From an uncultured Chitinophagales bacterium (lineage in GTDB: Bacteria; Bacteroidota; Bacteroidia; Chitinophagales; UBA2359): a stretch of 33,721 bases of DNA. This document shows, one piece after another, positions 8,916 through 16,675 of the stretch (position 1 is the first letter of the stretch; every line of letters starts with the position of its first letter). The translations under genes were made by a program, and so were the position numbers. The DNA lies in contig CALBCY010000272.1 in the NCBI GenBank assembly GCA_937927195.1, positions 1 to 33,721 of the forward strand, read 5' to 3'. The notes beneath the pieces are model-generated. The model was not told where the DNA came from. It ran no database searches and worked only from the letters and a program-made list of their open reading frames with translations.

Positions 8916-10133
8916 TTGAATTATACTGATGCTCTGGAATATCTGTACAATCAGTTGCCGATGTTTCAAAGGACTGGCCCGAAAGCCTTTAAAAAGGATT
9001 TAAACAACATTATTGCTTTAATGAAGCACTTGGGTAATCCTGAAAGGGATTTGGCTTGTATTCACATTGCAGGCACCAATGGGAAGGGATCTACTGCTCA
9101 TACCTTGGCTTCTATCTTGCAAGAGGCCGGTTACAAAACTGGAATATACAGTTCTCCGCATTACAAAGATTTTAGAGAGCGGATTAAAATCAATGGTGAT
9201 TTTATATCAGAACAGGCAGTCTCTGTATTTGTAGAATCTCATAAAGATTTCTTTTCGGAATTAATGCCTTCCTTTTTTGAAATTACTGTAGCGATGGCCT
9301 TTTGGTATTTCAAGAAGGAGAAAGTCGATTATGCCGTAATCGAAACTGGATTGGGCGGAAGACTGGATTCCACCAATATCATTACGCCCCTACTCTCGAT
9401 TATCACCAACATTGGTTTAGATCATACCAACTTCCTTGGAAATACTTTGGAGCTAATCGCTGGTGAAAAAGCAGGCATTATAAAAAAAGAAGTTCCAGTT
9501 TTAATAAGCGAATTTCATCCGGAAACCTATTCTGTATTTTTAGAAAAGGCCAAGGAATGTAACAGTGAAATACATTTCACGAATCAAAACCCAAATATTC
9601 AACATAAAAGCGACCTTGAAGGTGTATTCCAGACTAAAAACATTAATAGTGCCGTAAAAGCAGCACAGATTCTGAAGATGAATGGTTTGAATCTGTGCGA
9701 TGAGGCTGTTTCTAATGCGCTATTGAAAGTCAAAGAAAACACTGGCATGATTGGGCGTTGGGAAATCCTGTCAGAGCAGCCAAAGATCATCGCCGATTCC
9801 GCTCACAATCCCCATGGCTTGAAAATTTCATTGGCAGAGATAAAGAAACAATGCAAAGGAAAATTGCACATCGTGCTTGGCATGGTGAAAGACAAAGACG
9901 TGGAGGAAAGCCTCAAATTATTTCCTGATACGGCTGCTTACTACTTCTGCAAGGCTGATATTCCACGCGGAATGGATGCGGAACAATTTAAAAGCATTGC
10001 TGCTAAATACAATTTAATCGGAGAAGCCTATGATTCAGTAATGAGTGCATTCACATCTGCCAAGGCAAAAGCATTGGAAGAGGATTTGGTTTACATTGGT
10101 GGAAGCGTTTTTGTAGTTGCCGAGGTTTTGTGA
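8916..10133 (+). CDS. folC: Folylpolyglutamate synthase / dihydrofolate synthase
   Basis: This 405-residue Mur-ligase-fold enzyme adds glutamate to (dihydro)folates using ATP. Visible motifs are the P-loop GTNGKGST (53-60), SSPHY (79-83), ETGLGGRLDSTN (143-154), ITNIGLDHTNFLG after it, and a C-terminal DSAHNPHG motif. The start is a TTG placed directly after the TAA of the TonB gene with no spacer. It gives MNYTDALEYLYNQLPMFQ, which is how FolC normally begins, and no better ATG exists nearby. Expression therefore probably depends on coupling to the upstream gene. The end of the gene forms half of a hairpin shared with the convergent SEC-C gene. Confidence 0.95.
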   Translation: MNYTDALEYLYNQLPMFQRTGPKAFKKDLNNIIALMKHLGNPERDLACIHIAGTNGKGSTAHTLASILQEAGYKTGIYSSPHYKDFRERIKINGDFISEQAVSVFVESHKDFFSELMPSFFEITVAMAFWYFKKEKVDYAVIETGLGGRLDSTNIITPLLSIITNIGLDHTNFLGNTLELIAGEKAGIIKKEVPVLISEFHPETYSVFLEKAKECNSEIHFTNQNPNIQHKSDLEGVFQTKNINSAVKAAQILKMNGLNLCDEAVSNALLKVKENTGMIGRWEILSEQPKIIADSAHNPHGLKISLAEIKKQCKGKLHIVLGMVKDKDVEESLKLFPDTAAYYFCKADIPRGMDAEQFKSIAAKYNLIGEAYDSVMSAFTSAKAKALEEDLVYIGGSVFVVAEVL

Positions 10134-10169
10134 AATGTTGCTCTTGTCATTCAAATCAAGCAACATTTC
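10132..10169. terminator. Bidirectional terminator built from two gene ends
   Basis: A perfect 11-bp inverted repeat (GAAATGTTGCT at 10132-10142, AGCAACATTTC at 10159-10169) has a 16-nt loop, with TTGTACTTTTT after it on the plus strand. The left arm includes the last two bases of the folC stop codon. The right arm encodes the last residues of the convergent SEC-C protein. Confidence 0.7.
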
Positions 10170-10999
10170 TTGTACTTTTTGCCCGAACCACAGTGGCAGG
10201 AATCATTTCTCCCAAGTTTCTTCTTTTTGGGAATTTCTAATTTGGTATTTTCTAACCTATGCTTTTCAATAACTGTTTCTAAATGGTTATAGTGCTGACG
10301 CCAGGGTTTTCTTTCCTCTAGATAAGAGCCATTTGGCTCATCATTATTTTCATTCAGTTTAATAGCCTCGTCAATTTCACCCAAAAGATATTTGGCGTCA
10401 TTTTTTTGTAAGCTGGTTGAATACAATTTTTTAATCTCATGAAGTTTTGGGCTTATCCCCATAAACTTAATCTCTCCCAATGTACAAATTAATGCATCTT
10501 TCCAATAATAATCATTGTCTAATAGTGCCAATACACGACTCAAGTACTTTTCCTGATTTACATAATGCAAACATTCATGTAAAAACAATACGGAGTTTGA
10601 ACTGCCATCATATTTGTAGTTTTCAAAAGCAGAGAAAAATTTTTCGATCACGGGTTCTCCAAACTCAGCACAACATCGAGAAACTAAATACATGCACTGT
10701 TCCAAAAGAAAATCTCCATCCTGATCGCTTTTAAATAATTCAATTATTGGATCGACCAATGATTCACTTAGGTGATTTTCAGCCACGATTGCATACCATA
10801 ATGGCATTTCATTATATTCTTTAGTAACAGAATTTGAATACAAATTATGATTATTTGCATTTTTCAAGTGAAAGATTATTTTTTCATCGATGTCAACAGC
10901 TCTAGGTTGTTCGTACAGATATTCTATTGCATCATAAGGGAAATAAACAAATGCATTTTCTAAAAGTTTAAAAGCTTGTTCCTTTGAAGTTATTTTCAT
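10151..10999 (-). CDS. SEC-C motif protein, DUF1186-like
   Basis: This 282-residue protein is mostly helical and ends in a SEC-C zinc-binding motif: GRNDSCHCGSGKKYKKCC, with Cys268, Cys270, Cys279 and Cys280 in the CxCx8CC pattern first described at the C-terminus of SecA. The N-terminal region (FPYDAIEYLYEQP, then HEAT-like helical pairs) resembles the DUF1186 family, judged from memory and unverified. The function is unknown. SEC-C motifs bind zinc and often mediate contact with SecB-like or ribosomal partners. No signal peptide is seen, so it should be cytoplasmic. It is convergent with folC, with 17 bp between the stops. Confidence 0.75.
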   Translation of the reverse strand: MKITSKEQAFKLLENAFVYFPYDAIEYLYEQPRAVDIDEKIIFHLKNANNHNLYSNSVTKEYNEMPLWYAIVAENHLSESLVDPIIELFKSDQDGDFLLEQCMYLVSRCCAEFGEPVIEKFFSAFENYKYDGSSNSVLFLHECLHYVNQEKYLSRVLALLDNDYYWKDALICTLGEIKFMGISPKLHEIKKLYSTSLQKNDAKYLLGEIDEAIKLNENNDEPNGSYLEERKPWRQHYNHLETVIEKHRLENTKLEIPKKKKLGRNDSCHCGSGKKYKKCCLI

Positions 11000-11197
11000 T
11001 AGTTTTTTTTATATGTAAAATAAAATTTCAATCTCTCTTCTCCTTTTTACCAGCTGTTTAAATTTTAAATGCCTATGACTCCATCATTAGTGCATTTGTA
11101 TCTATAAAATTACTGTAAGAAGATTTGGATTATGTTGGCGGATTTGAAAGGCTTCTTTCTTGGATTGAATAGACATTTTAAAATTACTATATGAATT

Positions 11198-12010
11198 TCA
11201 GGCTCTTAATTTGGCCATTTTTTCCATGAATATAGAAACTCTTTCTCTGTCCACCTTCTCTTTCCAGTCTCCATTTTTCTTGAAATAGGAGCCAACGATC
11301 ATTCCATCGCACAATCCAATGTACTGTTCAACATTGTCTATGGTAATTCCCGACCCAATCAATGTAGGCATATTCAATTTGTTTAAAAGCGATTCTAAAT
11401 CTTGAATCGAAGCAGAATGCCCCGTAGAACTGCCTGTTACAATTACACCATCGCTTAGAAAAAACTCTGCTGCCTTGGCCGTTTCTAAAAGAGAAACATC
11501 TGCGGTGGTGGCATGTGAACTGTGCTTCTTTTTAATGTCCGAAAAGATCATGATCTCCTCCCCTTCTATCATTTTTCTATAGCGTAAAAGTTCTCCTGCA
11601 TCCGCTTCCATCCCACCCTCGTCTCCAATGTGACTGAACACAAATGTTTCACTACGAATGAAGTCCAGCTTCGCGGACTTTGCACTACAAAGTGCTTTGA
11701 TATTATTTCCTGCTAGAATCTGAATACCACAAGGCAAATTCGATTCTGATTTCACCAGATGCGCCACAATAGACATGATGCTCGTTATCTCAGGACCAAC
11801 CGATTTGTTTAGGTATGGAACATCTTGCATGTTTTCAATCATCAATGCATCTATTCCTCCACTTTTGTATAGCTCCATTTCTTCAGCAGCCGTATCTATT
11901 ATTTCATCAATACTGCCTCTGTAAAGTGGTGTTCCAGGCAAGGGCAACAAATGAATCATGCCTATGATTGGCTTCTGAACTTTGAAGCAATTGTCATACT
12001 TTTCTTTCAT
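11198..12010 (-). CDS. BtpA/SgcQ-family TIM-barrel protein
   Basis: This 270-residue protein begins with the family signature PIIGMIHLLPLPGTPLY. It continues with barrel-like strands (GIDALMIENMQDVPY, DGVIVTGSSTG, PTLIGSGITIDNVEQY, CDGMIVGSYFKKNGDWKEKVD), all characteristic of BtpA/SgcQ. In cyanobacteria BtpA affects photosystem I accumulation. In heterotrophs such as this the role is unknown; SgcQ sits in sugar-utilisation clusters, so a metabolic enzyme is more likely. Gly-rich phosphate-binding loops (GSGIT, VGSYF) support a phosphorylated small-molecule ligand (inference). It diverges from the DUF3311-like/symporter/alkB operon with a 185-bp gap. Confidence 0.88.
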   Translation of the reverse strand: MKEKYDNCFKVQKPIIGMIHLLPLPGTPLYRGSIDEIIDTAAEEMELYKSGGIDALMIENMQDVPYLNKSVGPEITSIMSIVAHLVKSESNLPCGIQILAGNNIKALCSAKSAKLDFIRSETFVFSHIGDEGGMEADAGELLRYRKMIEGEEIMIFSDIKKKHSSHATTADVSLLETAKAAEFFLSDGVIVTGSSTGHSASIQDLESLLNKLNMPTLIGSGITIDNVEQYIGLCDGMIVGSYFKKNGDWKEKVDRERVSIFMEKMAKLRA

Positions 12011-12166
12011 GTGATCTTCTACAATTTAGTTAATCAGGCACTGCCCTCTTTTCGATTCAAGCAAATTAGAACTTTTTAAAATAGTGACATAAAAATAAGT
12101 AAAAACTTTACTTTCTATTACAAAGTACTTTTGTAATTATTAGCCTGAAATTGATTCCTTCATGAA

Positions 12167-12191
12167 TTGCTATTATAAAATCTTATATTTG
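12167..12191 (+). promoter_or_regulatory. Candidate promoter of the symporter-alkB operon
   Basis: TATATTTG at 12184-12191 matches TAnnTTTG, and a TTG lies 14 bp upstream (12167-12169). The box ends only 4 bp before the ATG at 12196, so transcription would begin at or next to the start codon and the mRNA would be leaderless or nearly so. Confidence 0.5.
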
Positions 12192-12195
12192 ATTT

Positions 12196-12429
12196 ATGAG
12201 CTTTGAGGAATCTAAAAATCTATCTATTTTCAAAAAACCGTGGACTTGGTCCATCATATTTTCTTTCCTTTTCCTTTTATCAATGGATTTTTATTCTTGG
12301 TCAAACACCCTACAAATTAGCTTTTTAGGTTTTCCTTTTTGGTTTTGGAAATTCATCGTTCTAAACTCAGTTTTCTGTTTGTGTTTGTTCCTGTTTTGTG
12401 AAATTTATTGGAAAAACGAAGGGCAATGA
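12196..12429 (+). CDS. Small DUF3311-like membrane protein beside symporter
   Basis: This 77-residue protein has two membrane helices (about 17-30 and 48-68) joined by a loop with FLGFPFWFWKFIVLN. That resembles the GIPFFYWYQ motif of DUF3311 proteins, which are commonly encoded directly before sodium:solute symporters. The stop overlaps the symporter ATG in ATGA (12426-12429). From position and shape it is probably an accessory subunit or stabiliser of the symporter (inference). The family assignment rests on a short motif and on context. Confidence 0.7.
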   Translation: MSFEESKNLSIFKKPWTWSIIFSFLFLLSMDFYSWSNTLQISFLGFPFWFWKFIVLNSVFCLCLFLFCEIYWKNEGQ

Positions 12430-13862
12430 TTGTCTATCTGATTATCGGCCTTTACTTGTTCCTTACATTTGGAATCAGTCTATTGACCACAGGAAAACAA
12501 GAAAACAACCCTGAAGGCTATTTTCTAGCTGGACGAAATATGGGACCAGTCGTATTGTTCTTTACTTTCATTGCGACAAATTTCAGTGCATTTTTCTTTC
12601 TCGGTTTTGCCGGAGCTGGCTATCGAATAGGTTTGCCTTTTTATACAATGATGTCCTTTGGAACAGCTTTTACTGCGCTTTCCTTTTATTTCATCGGATC
12701 GAAAGTATGGGCCTTGGGCAAAAGCAAAGGCTATATTACTCCTCCTGAATTGATTCGCAAGGAATCTGGCAGTTCAGTTCTGGGTAATTTGTACTTATCG
12801 GTTCTTTTCGTTTTTACGCTGCCCTATTTAGCCTTGCAACCCATTGGCGCGGGCATATTGCTCGAGCGATTAACTGAAGGAGGAATTCCTTATTTTATGG
12901 GCGCTATATTACTAAGCTTTTTTATCTGTTTGTATGTTCTTTTTGGTGGAATGAAATCTGTAGCACTCACCGATGTCAAACAAGGGATCTTAATGTTTGT
13001 ATTAATGTTTACGGCCTTGTTCGTCATTGCTGGAAAGTTTGGGGGAATTACACAGGCCAATGAAATGGTTTTTCAAATAAAACCTGCCTTGTTTAGTCGC
13101 GGTGGAAATGGATCCTTTTTTACAGAACAAAAATGGTTCAGTAATATGATTCTATGGATTTTGTGTGTTCCAATCATTCCACAGTTATTCATGCGATTTT
13201 ATATTTCAAAAAACATAAGCGCTCTCAAGTCCTCCACTATTCTATACGCAATTGTTCCTCTTTTTCTTTTTATTTGTCCAGTATTGATCGGAATGATGGG
13301 GCATTTGAGTTTCCCAGATTTACAAGGAAAGGCAGCGGATCAAATTCTGCCGATGATGTTGAACGCTCATTCACCAAAGTGGCTGGCGGCTTTGATTATG
13401 ACAGGAGCATTGGCGGCCTTTATGTCCACACTTGATTCTCAACTTTTGAGTTTGGGAACGATGTTTACAAGAGATTTTTACAAAGTATACATCAATCCAA
13501 AAATTGGTCTGGAAAGTGAAGTTAGAATTGGTAAAATGGCCATTATTGTATTTGCTCTTGTGGGATTGGGGCTCGCTTACAAACCTCCTGAAAGCATTTT
13601 TGCTTTGGCTAAACTGGCTTTTACAGGCTATGCAATTCTGTTTCCAACAACGATTGCTGTCCTTTACCTGAAGAAAAAGTTGCCAATTTATTGCATTTTA
13701 TCAATAATCATTGGACTAATCTTACTAATTGCTTTATTTTTGGATGTGATACAATCTGATTTCTTTTTCGGATTTGACATGGTCGTACCAATTTTCTTAT
13801 CAACCAGTTTTACAATAATACTGGGAATATTAATAGACAAAAGCCCTGAGAATGAATTTTAG
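12426..13862 (+). CDS. Sodium:solute symporter (SSS family)
   Basis: This 478-residue protein has about 13 membrane helices. It shows the SSS signatures: NPEGYFLAGRNMG near the N-terminus, a GGMKSVALTDVKQGILM helix, and the Na+-site helix GALAAFMSTLDSQLLSLGTM followed by FTRDFY. The family couples Na+ entry to uptake of sugars, amino acids, carboxylates or similar solutes; the substrate cannot be read here. I chose ATG 12426 over the in-frame ATG at 12408 because it overlaps the previous stop by 4 bp and starts directly at the first helix (MIVYLIIGLYLFLTFGI). Its 3' end overlaps the alkB start by 11 bp. Confidence 0.92.
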   Translation: MIVYLIIGLYLFLTFGISLLTTGKQENNPEGYFLAGRNMGPVVLFFTFIATNFSAFFFLGFAGAGYRIGLPFYTMMSFGTAFTALSFYFIGSKVWALGKSKGYITPPELIRKESGSSVLGNLYLSVLFVFTLPYLALQPIGAGILLERLTEGGIPYFMGAILLSFFICLYVLFGGMKSVALTDVKQGILMFVLMFTALFVIAGKFGGITQANEMVFQIKPALFSRGGNGSFFTEQKWFSNMILWILCVPIIPQLFMRFYISKNISALKSSTILYAIVPLFLFICPVLIGMMGHLSFPDLQGKAADQILPMMLNAHSPKWLAALIMTGALAAFMSTLDSQLLSLGTMFTRDFYKVYINPKIGLESEVRIGKMAIIVFALVGLGLAYKPPESIFALAKLAFTGYAILFPTTIAVLYLKKKLPIYCILSIIIGLILLIALFLDVIQSDFFFGFDMVVPIFLSTSFTIILGILIDKSPENEF

Positions 13863-14919
13863 AGCCCTTAAATACCTATCCGTTTTAACTGTACCAATAA
13901 TTGTGTTGATTGGATTAACCTTTCGAGGTTGGTGGACATTTTTTCCTTTGTTTTATGCCTATGCTTTTATTCCATTTCTTGAAATAGTCATTCCGAACAG
14001 CGAAGAAAATTTAAGCAAGGCGGAAGAAGAAATTGCAAAAGAAGATCCTATATATGATTGGATGCTTTATTCTATTGTTCCTGCACAAGTCTTTGTTATG
14101 TGTTATTTCATCTATTCTCTAACTGATCCAAGCTTGACAGGCTTTGAAACTGTGGGAAGAATTGCAAGTTACGGGATTTCTTGTGGTGTTATGGCCATCA
14201 ATGTCGGTCATGAGTTAGGTCATAGAAAGTCTTGGGCTGAAAAATTCATGTCTAAAACATTATTGACGACTACTCTTTATACTCATTTCATTATAGAACA
14301 CAATTACGGTCATCACAAAAATGTTTCTACAGATGATGATCCTGCCTCTGCCAAAAAGGGTGAATGGCTGTATCCTTTTATGATAAAATCAGTTGTTGGT
14401 AGTTATAAATCTGCATGGGAAATAGAAACTAAAAGATTAAAGCGAGCAAATCTTCCGTTTTTCTCTGTTTATAATGAAATGATCCGCTTTACTTTATTAA
14501 TAGTTGGGATGTTGTTGGCAATATTTTCAATAGTTGGGGCAAAAATCACTCTTTTCTATATCATAGGGGCAAGTCTAGGCTTCTTGTTTCTTGAAACCAT
14601 CAATTACATCGAGCATTATGGATTGCGAAGGAAAAAGAAAGCCGGAAAGAAATTTTATGAAAAGGTTCAACCACACCATTCTTGGAATTCCAACCATCCA
14701 GTTGGAAGAATCCTGCTGTTTGAGTTAACAAGACATTCTGACCACCATGCCAATGCATCGAGAAAGTATCAAGTTTTAAGGCATTTTGATGAAGCACCTC
14801 AAATGCCCTATGGCTATCCAGGAATGATGCTATTGGCTTATTTTCCTCCACTATATTTCAAAGTGATTCACCCTGTGATCGAAAGATACAAGGAGACTAA
14901 TCCAGATGTTTTAGCATGA
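13852..14919 (+). CDS. alkB: AlkB-type alkane 1-monooxygenase
   Basis: This 355-residue integral-membrane di-iron enzyme of the AlkB family oxidises terminal CH3 groups to alcohols with O2 and electrons from rubredoxin. All His motifs are present: HELGH (120-124), EHNYGHH (149-155), the alkane-hydroxylase signature NYIEHYGL (251-258) and RHSDHH (294-299), plus DDPASA after the second box. Several membrane helices precede the first His box and separate the later ones. Because the NYxEHYGL box is intact, an alkane or long-chain acyl hydroxylase is more likely than a generic desaturase. The ATG lies inside the symporter gene (11-bp overlap), so the two are translationally linked. No rubredoxin or rubredoxin reductase gene is in the window. 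Confidence 0.9.
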   Translation: MNFRALKYLSVLTVPIIVLIGLTFRGWWTFFPLFYAYAFIPFLEIVIPNSEENLSKAEEEIAKEDPIYDWMLYSIVPAQVFVMCYFIYSLTDPSLTGFETVGRIASYGISCGVMAINVGHELGHRKSWAEKFMSKTLLTTTLYTHFIIEHNYGHHKNVSTDDDPASAKKGEWLYPFMIKSVVGSYKSAWEIETKRLKRANLPFFSVYNEMIRFTLLIVGMLLAIFSIVGAKITLFYIIGASLGFLFLETINYIEHYGLRRKKKAGKKFYEKVQPHHSWNSNHPVGRILLFELTRHSDHHANASRKYQVLRHFDEAPQMPYGYPGMMLLAYFPPLYFKVIHPVIERYKETNPDVLA

Positions 14920-15125
14920 TGCTACAGTAGAAAGGCTTACATTTGTATTGTATAGAAAATGCCTTTGGCTATTGGCTATTGGCCAATTGAAGTTGTGCGT
15001 AATTTTTGAATCAGACTTAACAAATCTATTATGAGCATTTCTTTTATACCAGGCTAAACTTTGAGTGTTTTTTAGAATCAGATACAGGAACTAATTTTAC
15101 TAAAATAATCGAACTTAAAATTGAT

Positions 15126-15803
15126 ATGAAATTAAAAAATTTATTTGCTGGGATTTTTGTTGCCTTGTTTATGTTCAGCATTTCTGTTGAGGCACAAAAA
15201 AGCAAAGACAAAGAAACAATGGTTAAAATTTCCACTGAATTTGGGGACATGACCTTTAAACTTTACAATGACACCCCTTTGCACAGAGATAATTTTATCA
15301 AGCTTGCAAAAGAAGGGTTTTATGATGGCACTTTATTCCACCGTGTTATCTGGGGATTCATGATGCAAGGAGGAGATCCAAATTCCAAAACTGCCAAACC
15401 TGGAGATGCTTTGGGATTTGGAGAATTGGGTTACACCGTTCCGGCTGAAATTTTACCTCACCATTTTCATAAAAAAGGTGCTTTGGCGGCAGCAAGATTG
15501 CCAAATGAGACCAATCCAGATAAAAATTCATCTGCCAGTCAGTTTTATGTGGTACATGGTTATAGACACAATGATGCTCAATTAGACAATACACAAAATG
15601 GTCGAGAAGAAATGTACAACAAAGGAAATGTAAGAACCTGGTATAAAGTTCGTGGAGGAACGCCAACTTTGGACAATGAGTATACCGTTTTTGGTGAAAT
15701 AATTGAAGGAATGGAAGTAATAGACTTAATCTGCAATTTAGAAGTCAATCAAGGCAATCGTCCGAAATACGATGTAGCAATGAAGGTTACTATATTAGAT
15801 TAA
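15126..15803 (+). CDS. Secreted cyclophilin-type peptidyl-prolyl isomerase
   Basis: This 225-residue protein has a signal peptide (MKLKNLFAGIFVALFMFSIS, cleavage likely near VEAQ), so it is periplasmic. The cyclophilin core shows NFIKLAKEGFYDGTLFHRVI and WGFMMQGGDPNSK, which include the catalytic FHRV Arg and the MQGGD loop. SSASQFYVVHG then matches the substrate-groove strand. An insert with YRHNDAQLDNTQNGREEMYN lies before the last strands (EYTVFGEIIEGMEVID), as in other Bacteroidota cyclophilins. It isomerises X-Pro bonds and helps envelope protein folding. It stands alone, with a strong terminator 49 bp after the stop. Confidence 0.94.
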   Translation: MKLKNLFAGIFVALFMFSISVEAQKSKDKETMVKISTEFGDMTFKLYNDTPLHRDNFIKLAKEGFYDGTLFHRVIWGFMMQGGDPNSKTAKPGDALGFGELGYTVPAEILPHHFHKKGALAAARLPNETNPDKNSSASQFYVVHGYRHNDAQLDNTQNGREEMYNKGNVRTWYKVRGGTPTLDNEYTVFGEIIEGMEVIDLICNLEVNQGNRPKYDVAMKVTILD

Positions 15804-15851
15804 AGATCTATGATTGAAATAATATAAATTTAAATAGCTTTAAATTTCAAG

Positions 15852-15887
15852 AAAAGCCGTGTTATTAGCGAATAACACGGCTTTTTT
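15852..15887 (+). terminator. Rho-independent terminator after cyclophilin gene
   Basis: A perfect 15-bp stem (15852-15866 with 15871-15885) encloses the 4-nt loop AGCG and is followed by a T run. It is among the strongest hairpins in the window. Confidence 0.92.
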
Positions 15888-15992
15888 GTATATTATTTCA
15901 ACAATTGAAGGGTCATTTTTCCTAATTTAACCTACTTATTAGTTTAGTCTACAATACGTTAAGAAAAACTTTCATATTTTTTTTTATATTTA

Positions 15993-16018
15993 TTGTTGTG
16001 ACTTTCCTTTCACCTTTG
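15993..16018 (+). promoter_or_regulatory. Weak candidate mscL promoter
   Basis: CACCTTTG at 16011-16018 is one base off TAnnTTTG, with TTG at 15993-15995, 15 bp upstream. The implied leader to the mscL ATG at 16076 is about 50 nt. Confidence 0.3.
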
Positions 16019-16075
16019 CAGTCATACAGGAGAATTATTGATTAAACAACTTTATTAACATTAAACAAAATTTTT

Positions 16076-16480
16076 ATGTTGGGAGAATTTAAAGAATTTA
16101 TCAAAAGAGGTAACGTATTGGAATTTGCTGTTGCCGTAATTATGGCTACTGCATTTGGAGCAGTGGTTACCACATTTACTCAAGACGTTTTAATGCCACC
16201 TGTAGGATATGCGATGGGCGGGGTTGAATTTGATGACTTGAAAGTATTACTTCAAGAAGGTGTTCCAGCTGTAATGAATGGAGACAAAGAAGTAAGCGCA
16301 GCAGTCCCTGAGGTTGCAATCAGATGGGGAAAATGGGTTAAAACTATTTTTGACTTTATCGTAATTTCATTCATTTTATTTATGATTGTAAGATCATACA
16401 ACAAAATGAATCCACCGCCAGCACCTGGACCTTCTCAAGAAGATCTGCTTGGTGAGATCAGAGATTTGCTGAAACGATAG
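16076..16480 (+). CDS. mscL: Large-conductance mechanosensitive channel
   Basis: This 134-residue MscL opens under membrane tension and releases solutes in osmotic downshock. The N-terminal amphipathic helix (LGEFKEFIKRGNVLEFAVAV) runs into pore helix 1 with the Gly/Ala-rich packing AVIMATAFGAVVTT. DVLMPPVGY follows, then a periplasmic loop with a GDKEVSAAVPEVAIRWGKW segment, helix 2 (FDFIVISFILFMIVRSYNKM) and a C-terminal bundle helix after PPPAPGPSQEDLLGEIRDLLKR-like residues. Length and order are normal. It is transcribed alone, between two strong terminators. Confidence 0.96.
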   Translation: MLGEFKEFIKRGNVLEFAVAVIMATAFGAVVTTFTQDVLMPPVGYAMGGVEFDDLKVLLQEGVPAVMNGDKEVSAAVPEVAIRWGKWVKTIFDFIVISFILFMIVRSYNKMNPPPAPGPSQEDLLGEIRDLLKR

Positions 16481-16530
16481 TATACTATTTTAAGTACAAA
16501 GTAATTCGTACAAAGAATAAAAACTAAAAG

Positions 16531-16568
16531 AACGCCCCTCTCGCTTTGCGAGAGGGGCGTTTGTTTTT
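16531..16568. terminator. Strong terminator between mscL and ornithine aminotransferase
   Basis: A GC-rich stem (ACGCCCCTCTCGC at 16532-16544 with GCGAGAGGGGCGT at 16548-16560, loop TTT) is followed by TTGTTTTTTT. It lies between convergent genes and may serve both, though the T run is better on the plus strand. Confidence 0.93.
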
Positions 16569-16675
16569 TTATGAATCCTGTATTCCCTGCATTGTTTTCC
16601 TAGGTTCTAATCAGAAACTCCAAGTTGAGATTTAGGAATTCTCAATGGAGACTTAAACAAGAGCTAAGGTAGAAA

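Noticed and set aside
14960..14990. TTGGCTA tandem words after alkB
   Set aside because: There are only two full copies plus a partial one. There is no stem long enough for a terminator, and no gene nearby depends on it.
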